Below are positions 60,402-64,000 of a stretch of DNA of 64,000 nucleotides, one piece after another. The position numbers and the translations under genes are program-made. The notes below the pieces were generated by a model. That model was not told the origin of the DNA. It searched no databases and saw only the letters and a program-made list of their open reading frames with translations. The stretch spans positions 1 through 64,000 of the forward strand of contig JAFRSO010000051.1 in assembly GCA_017427545.1 (NCBI GenBank), read 5' to 3'. This DNA is from Selenomonadaceae bacterium. Its GTDB lineage: Bacteria; Bacillota; Negativicutes; Selenomonadales; Selenomonadaceae. The stretch's first letter is position 1, and every line of letters starts with the position of its first letter.

Positions 60402-61385
60402 TTACAGCTCCTTCCGCAACAGGTACAGGAAAAATGGCGCGCCCAACATCGCCATTAAAATTCCGACGGGCAATTCAGTCGGCGCAAAAATCGTTCGGGC
60501 AACCGTGTCGCTTATCGTGACGACTGCCGCTCCCAACGTCGCCGCCCCCGGCAATAAAATTCGATAGTCCGAACCTAAAATCAATCGCGCCGTGTGAGGG
60601 ACGATTAATCCGACGAATCCCAACAATCCCACGACACATACTGCTGACGCCGCCAATAATGCCGCAATCGTCGTTAAGATTGTCCGCACGAGATTTACGC
60701 GCAATCCTAAACCCGTCGCCACTTCGTCGCCAAGTTGCAAAATGTTTAAATGCCTGGCCGCCAAAAATGTTGCGATTGTTCCCGCGATTGAATACGGCAA
60801 TAAAATTTCGACGTGCTGCCAACTTCGCGCCGATAATCCTCCGACCATCCAAAGTAATGCGCCGTGAACTTTGTCGCTGTAAAAAATCAGCAGTGCCGAA
60901 ATTCCCGCTCCCAAAAATGCGCTGACTGCCACGCCCGCCAAAATTACTCGAATCGGTCTTATGCCGTCTTTCCACGCCAAAATGTAAATCAATGCCGCCG
61001 CCAACATTGCTCCGACAAATGCCGCCGGTGTCACCAAAACTCCCGCGTCGCCGAAAATCATCATAACGAAAATTCCGAACAATCCCGCGCCTGACGATAT
61101 GCCGATTATGTGCGGGTCGGCAAGGGGATTTTTCATGACCGCCTGCAAGATTGCTCCCGACAGCGATAAATTTATCCCGACGAGAATTGCAACGATTGTT
61201 CGCGGCAAGCGTATGTTCTCCAAAATTTGACGCTTCGTTTCACCGATTAAAACTTCTCCGCCGAATAAATCTGCAAAAATTTGCGCGGAAGAAATTTCAA
61301 CCGAACCGTTCATCAAGCTTAAAAAAAATCCCGCGACTGCCGCCGCGATGATTAGAAAAAATTTGAAAAGTTTACTGCCAAAAAT
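60402..61385 (-). CDS. FecCD-family ABC importer permease, apparent ATT start
   Basis: From the first normal start (61316) the protein is 304 residues and lacks the first membrane helix. Upstream the frame stays open to the gyrA-frame stop at 61389 and encodes a fitting first helix (FKFFLIIAAAVAGFFLSLMNGS), but there is no ATG, GTG or TTG early enough. The codon right after that stop region is ATT (61383-61385), with GGGGCGAG a few bases before it. An ATT start would give 327 residues, the normal family length. Family motifs: RLPRTIVAILVGINLSLSGAILQAVMKNPLADP, GLLGFVGLIVPHTARLILGSDYR, TELPVGILMAMLGAPFFLYLL. It pairs with the ATPase downstream. Confidence 0.85.
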   Translation of the reverse strand: MFGSKLFKFFLIIAAAVAGFFLSLMNGSVEISSAQIFADLFGGEVLIGETKRQILENIRLPRTIVAILVGINLSLSGAILQAVMKNPLADPHIIGISSGAGLFGIFVMMIFGDAGVLVTPAAFVGAMLAAALIYILAWKDGIRPIRVILAGVAVSAFLGAGISALLIFYSDKVHGALLWMVGGLSARSWQHVEILLPYSIAGTIATFLAARHLNILQLGDEVATGLGLRVNLVRTILTTIAALLAASAVCVVGLLGFVGLIVPHTARLILGSDYRILLPGAATLGAAVVTISDTVARTIFAPTELPVGILMAMLGAPFFLYLLRKEL

Positions 61386-61388
61386 TTT

Positions 61389-61643
61389 TTACTCGCCCCT
61401 TAAAGTCACCGTCGCCAATGCTGCAACGCGGTCATCTTCCTTGGTCTTCATGAGGATAACGCCTTGAGTATTGCGGCCGCGCAAGCCAATATCGTCAATG
61501 CTGGTGCGAATAACAATGCCTTCCGTCGTAATCAGCAAAAGTTCCTGGTCGGGCGTGACAACTTTAATGCCGACAACTTCGCCGGTCTTTTCAGTGACTT
61601 TCATGTTGATTAAACCTGTTCCGCCGCGACCTTGAGGGCGATA
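61389..61643 (-). pseudogene. gyrA: gyrA 3' remnant beyond an in-frame stop
   Basis: In the same frame as gyrA, directly after the TAA at 61644-61646, the sequence continues with normal GyrA C-terminal residues (YRPQGRGGTGLINMKVTEKTG..., VVTPDQELLLITTEGIVIRTSIDDIGLRGRNTQGVIL, ending TLRGE). An ATG at 61604 could start a 71-residue peptide, but no ribosome site is evident. It looks like the cut-off end of the GyrA beta-propeller. Confidence 0.8.
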
Positions 61644-63833
61644 TTATTCAGTAGGTGTACGCTTGCCGATACCTTCCGCGCTGACTGTCAAAACTTCCGC
61701 GCCTTTCCTAAGCTTGTCCATGCCGATAACGTGATCGCCGCGCTTCAATCTTATGCCGACGACGCCGCGAGCATTTCTGCCCATTGAGCGGACTTCCTCT
61801 TCAGCAAAAGAAATCGTCATGCCCTGCGCGGTTCCAAGAATAACGTAGCGTTCGCCCTCTGTGAATTTCACGCCAATTAATTCGTCGTCCTTGTCGAGTT
61901 TAATGGCAATGACGCCGCGTTTCATCATTGAGCTGAATTCGCTTAGTTGAGTTTTCTTGACGATACCTTTTTTGGTCGCCATAAAAAGATAGCGTGTCGG
62001 GTCGAATTCCCTAACCTTAATCATCGCGGTAATTTTCTCGCCGTCCTCAACTTGCAAAAGGTTGCTGATGTGATTGCCCTTCGTCGCACCACGTCCGCTT
62101 TCTGCAATTTGATACGCTTTGAGGTGGAAGACTTTGCCCTTGTTCGTGAAAAATAAAATCGTGTGATGAGTCGTCGTTATCAAAATTTGTTCGACGAAAT
62201 CTTCTTCCTTAGTGCCCATGCCCGTGACACCGACGCCGCCGCGTTTCTGCTTACGATAAGCGGCCAAATCGATTCTCTTGACGTAGCCGCCGTGAGTGAG
62301 CGTGACAACAATATCATCGTCGTCAATCAAATCCTCCGCCTCAAAGGCAGCAAGTTCTTCTCCGACAATTTCAGTGCGGCGTTCATCGTTGAATTTTTCC
62401 TTAACCGCCGTCAACTCGTCCTTGATTATCTGCAAAATTTTTTGTTCATCGCCGAGAATGGCTTCAAAATTTTTAATCGCGGCAAGAACATTTTTATATT
62501 CCTCGTCGAGTTTGTCACGTTCAAGGGCGGTGAGTTTCTGCAGCCGCAAATCCAAAATCGCCTGCGCCTGAATGTCACTGAACTCAAACCACGACATAAG
62601 CTCTGCTTTAGCGTCGGCAGCTGAAGAACTTTTGCGGACAATATCAATCACGCGGTCGAGACTTTTAACCGCCGTCGTCAAGCCTTCCAAAATGTGAGCA
62701 CGTGCCCTAGCCTTAGCCAAATCAAATTTCGTTCGACGCGTGATGACTTCCTCTTGATGCTTGATGTAATGCGTGAGAATTTCTTTTAGGTTGAGTATTT
62801 GCGGGCGGCCGTTGACAAGCGCAATCATGTTGACGCCGAACGTATCTTGCATTTGCGTATGCTTGAACAGCTGGTTCAAAATTATTTGCGGTGTCACGTC
62901 GCGGCGCAAGTCAATGACAATTCGCATACCCTCGCGGTCACTTTCGTCGCGCAGATCGGTAATCCCCTCAATCGTCTTGTCGCGAACGATGTCGGCAATT
63001 TTTTCGATGAGCCGCGCCTTGTTGACTTGATAGGGCAGTTCCGTCACGACGATTCGACTTTTGCCGTTAGGAAGTTTTTCAATCGAAGTACGCGCCCGCA
63101 TTTTTATTGAGCCGCGGCCGGTTCGATAGGCGTCGCGAATACCTTCCCTGCCTAAAATCAGCGCGGCCGTCGGGAAGTCGGGACCTTTAACGATTTTCAT
63201 CAACTCTGTAGTCGTCGCGTCAGGTTCATCAATCAGATAAAGCGTCGCGTCGATAATCTCGCCGATATTGTGCGGGGGAATATTCGTCGCCATAGCAACC
63301 GCAATTCCCGATGTTCCGTTGACGAGGAGTTGGGGAAATTTCGCGGGTAAAACACTCGGTTCCTTGAGTGATTCGTCGTAGTTGGGCACGAAGTCAACAG
63401 TTTCCTTGTCGATGTCTTGAAGCATGAGTTCGGAAATTTTCGACATGCGGACTTCGGTGTAACGCATTGCGGCGGCAGGATCTCCGTCAACTGAACCAAA
63501 ATTGCCGTGACCGTCCGCAAGTTGATAGCGCATAGAAAAATCCTGCGCCATGCGAACAATCGCGTCATAAACGGACGTGTCGCCGTGAGGATGATATTTA
63601 CCTAAAACTTCACCGACGATGCGGGCGGATTTTTTGTAAGGCTTGCCGCTCGTCATGCCGGCTTCCTGCATTGCATATAAAATTCTGCGGTGCACGGGCT
63701 TCAAACCGTCGCGAACGTCCGGTAAAGCGCGTGCAACTATAACCGACATTGCATAATCTATGTAAGAAAATTTCATCTCGTGTTCGAGATTGACGGGAAC
63801 AATTTTCCCGTGACCGAAATTCAATTCTTCCAC
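61644..63833 (-). CDS. gyrA: DNA gyrase subunit A, truncated by in-frame stop
   Basis: 729 residues to the TAA, from a GTG start after GAGGTGAGAGA. Breakage-reunion domain with [36 protein letters not shown], the quinolone region [22 protein letters not shown], the catalytic Tyr in [12 protein letters not shown], and [13 protein letters not shown]. The C-terminal propeller carries the GyrA box variant QKRGGVGV, which points to gyrase and not ParC. The protein reads GKRTPTE-stop where homologues read on with EEYR; a single base change would explain it. About 85 further residues lie in frame. GyrA is essential, so this may be a sequencing error, readthrough, or a real late truncation. Confidence 0.93.
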   Translation of the reverse strand: MEELNFGHGKIVPVNLEHEMKFSYIDYAMSVIVARALPDVRDGLKPVHRRILYAMQEAGMTSGKPYKKSARIVGEVLGKYHPHGDTSVYDAIVRMAQDFSMRYQLADGHGNFGSVDGDPAAAMRYTEVRMSKISELMLQDIDKETVDFVPNYDESLKEPSVLPAKFPQLLVNGTSGIAVAMATNIPPHNIGEIIDATLYLIDEPDATTTELMKIVKGPDFPTAALILGREGIRDAYRTGRGSIKMRARTSIEKLPNGKSRIVVTELPYQVNKARLIEKIADIVRDKTIEGITDLRDESDREGMRIVIDLRRDVTPQIILNQLFKHTQMQDTFGVNMIALVNGRPQILNLKEILTHYIKHQEEVITRRTKFDLAKARARAHILEGLTTAVKSLDRVIDIVRKSSSAADAKAELMSWFEFSDIQAQAILDLRLQKLTALERDKLDEEYKNVLAAIKNFEAILGDEQKILQIIKDELTAVKEKFNDERRTEIVGEELAAFEAEDLIDDDDIVVTLTHGGYVKRIDLAAYRKQKRGGVGVTGMGTKEEDFVEQILITTTHHTILFFTNKGKVFHLKAYQIAESGRGATKGNHISNLLQVEDGEKITAMIKVREFDPTRYLFMATKKGIVKKTQLSEFSSMMKRGVIAIKLDKDDELIGVKFTEGERYVILGTAQGMTISFAEEEVRSMGRNARGVVGIRLKRGDHVIGMDKLRKGAEVLTVSAEGIGKRTPTE

Positions 63834-63847
63834 TCTCTCACCTCATT

Positions 63848-63925
63848 TAGGAACTAGGAACTAGGAACTAGGAACCAGATAAACTAATCCCTACTAGTTC
63901 CCAGTTCCTAATTACTAGTTCCTAT
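63848..63925. repeat. GAACTAG/CTAGTTC inverted heptamer repeat
   Basis: Four TAGGAAC units on the left and ACTAGTTC/CCAGTTCC units on the right, upstream of gyrA. The arms can pair. Confidence 0.88.
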
Positions 63926-63954
63926 AATACCACTTGCGCCGCCAAAAGTCCAAT

Positions 63955-64000
63955 TTACATGAACAGGAACAGTAACGCCCCGATAAAAAGTACGATGCTG
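63955..64000 (-). CDS. C-terminal end of a membrane protein (5' part outside window)
   Basis: Only 14 codons and a TAA are visible: SIVLFIGALLFLFM, a hydrophobic segment that ends the protein. The frame cannot be confirmed without the rest, and the gene is not recognised. Confidence 0.4.
   Translation of the reverse strand, partial: SIVLFIGALLFLFM

Noticed and set aside
61644..61646. TAA read as a sense codon (code change or recoding) in gyrA
   Set aside because: TAA ends many other genes in the window and no recoding signal is seen; mutation or sequence error is simpler.
1..64000. tRNA, rRNA, insertion sequences, prophage or integrase genes
   Set aside because: None were found by reading both strands; no transposase or integrase motifs were seen.

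Overview
The window looks like chromosome from a diderm Firmicute, most probably a member of the Negativicutes (Selenomonas-like). The basis is a mix of Firmicute traits (a FloA/NfeD pair, a Ktr-type potassium system, sigma-A-like promoters, strong AGGAGG ribosome sites) and a type I secretion system with very large RTX substrates, which implies an outer membrane. This is inference from gene content; no database search was possible.

Region 1 (1-28650, all minus strand) is a surface and secretion block. It holds two RTX repeat proteins (one cut by the left edge), a flagellin with an unusual stalk-like insert, FloA and an NfeD-like protein, two glycosyltransferases, a type I secretion set built as ABC exporter - HlyD adaptor - ABC exporter, ribosomal protein S21, the hibernation factor HPF, and a roughly 2000-residue GLUG-repeat protein with an RTX-like tail. 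Two of the giant proteins share a short N-terminal LQRFA motif.

Region 2 (28721-41119) is mostly minus strand: pyruvate kinase, KtrA/KtrB potassium uptake, two tandem Tat-exported flavoproteins, a glutamine synthetase with a long C-terminal extension (plus strand), a radical SAM/DUF2344 protein and RodA.

Region 3 (41266-47815, plus strand) holds HicAB, TyrS, a secreted NlpC/P60-like hydrolase, YebC, RuvC-RuvA (no RuvB), then a multi-hairpin element with GGA loops, and FabG-AcpP-nitronate monooxygenase/FabK-like genes. Region 4 (47853-57410) has small unknowns, a SIMPL protein, full-length PurL, a DUF2156 protein, a PHP phosphoesterase and an acyl-CoA-synthetase-like enzyme. Region 5 (57476-64000, minus) has RecG, an iron-type ABC importer and GyrA, which carries an in-frame stop near its end.

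The strongest unexplained signal is a set of short tandem repeats, mostly with 7-base units of several families, found at more than 20 places. They sit between genes, often fold into long hairpins, supply the stop codon of many genes, and in two genes (purL three times, the radical SAM gene once) are inserted in frame at domain linkers. They resemble in style the heptameric STRR repeats of cyanobacteria and the in-frame palindromic elements of Rickettsia.
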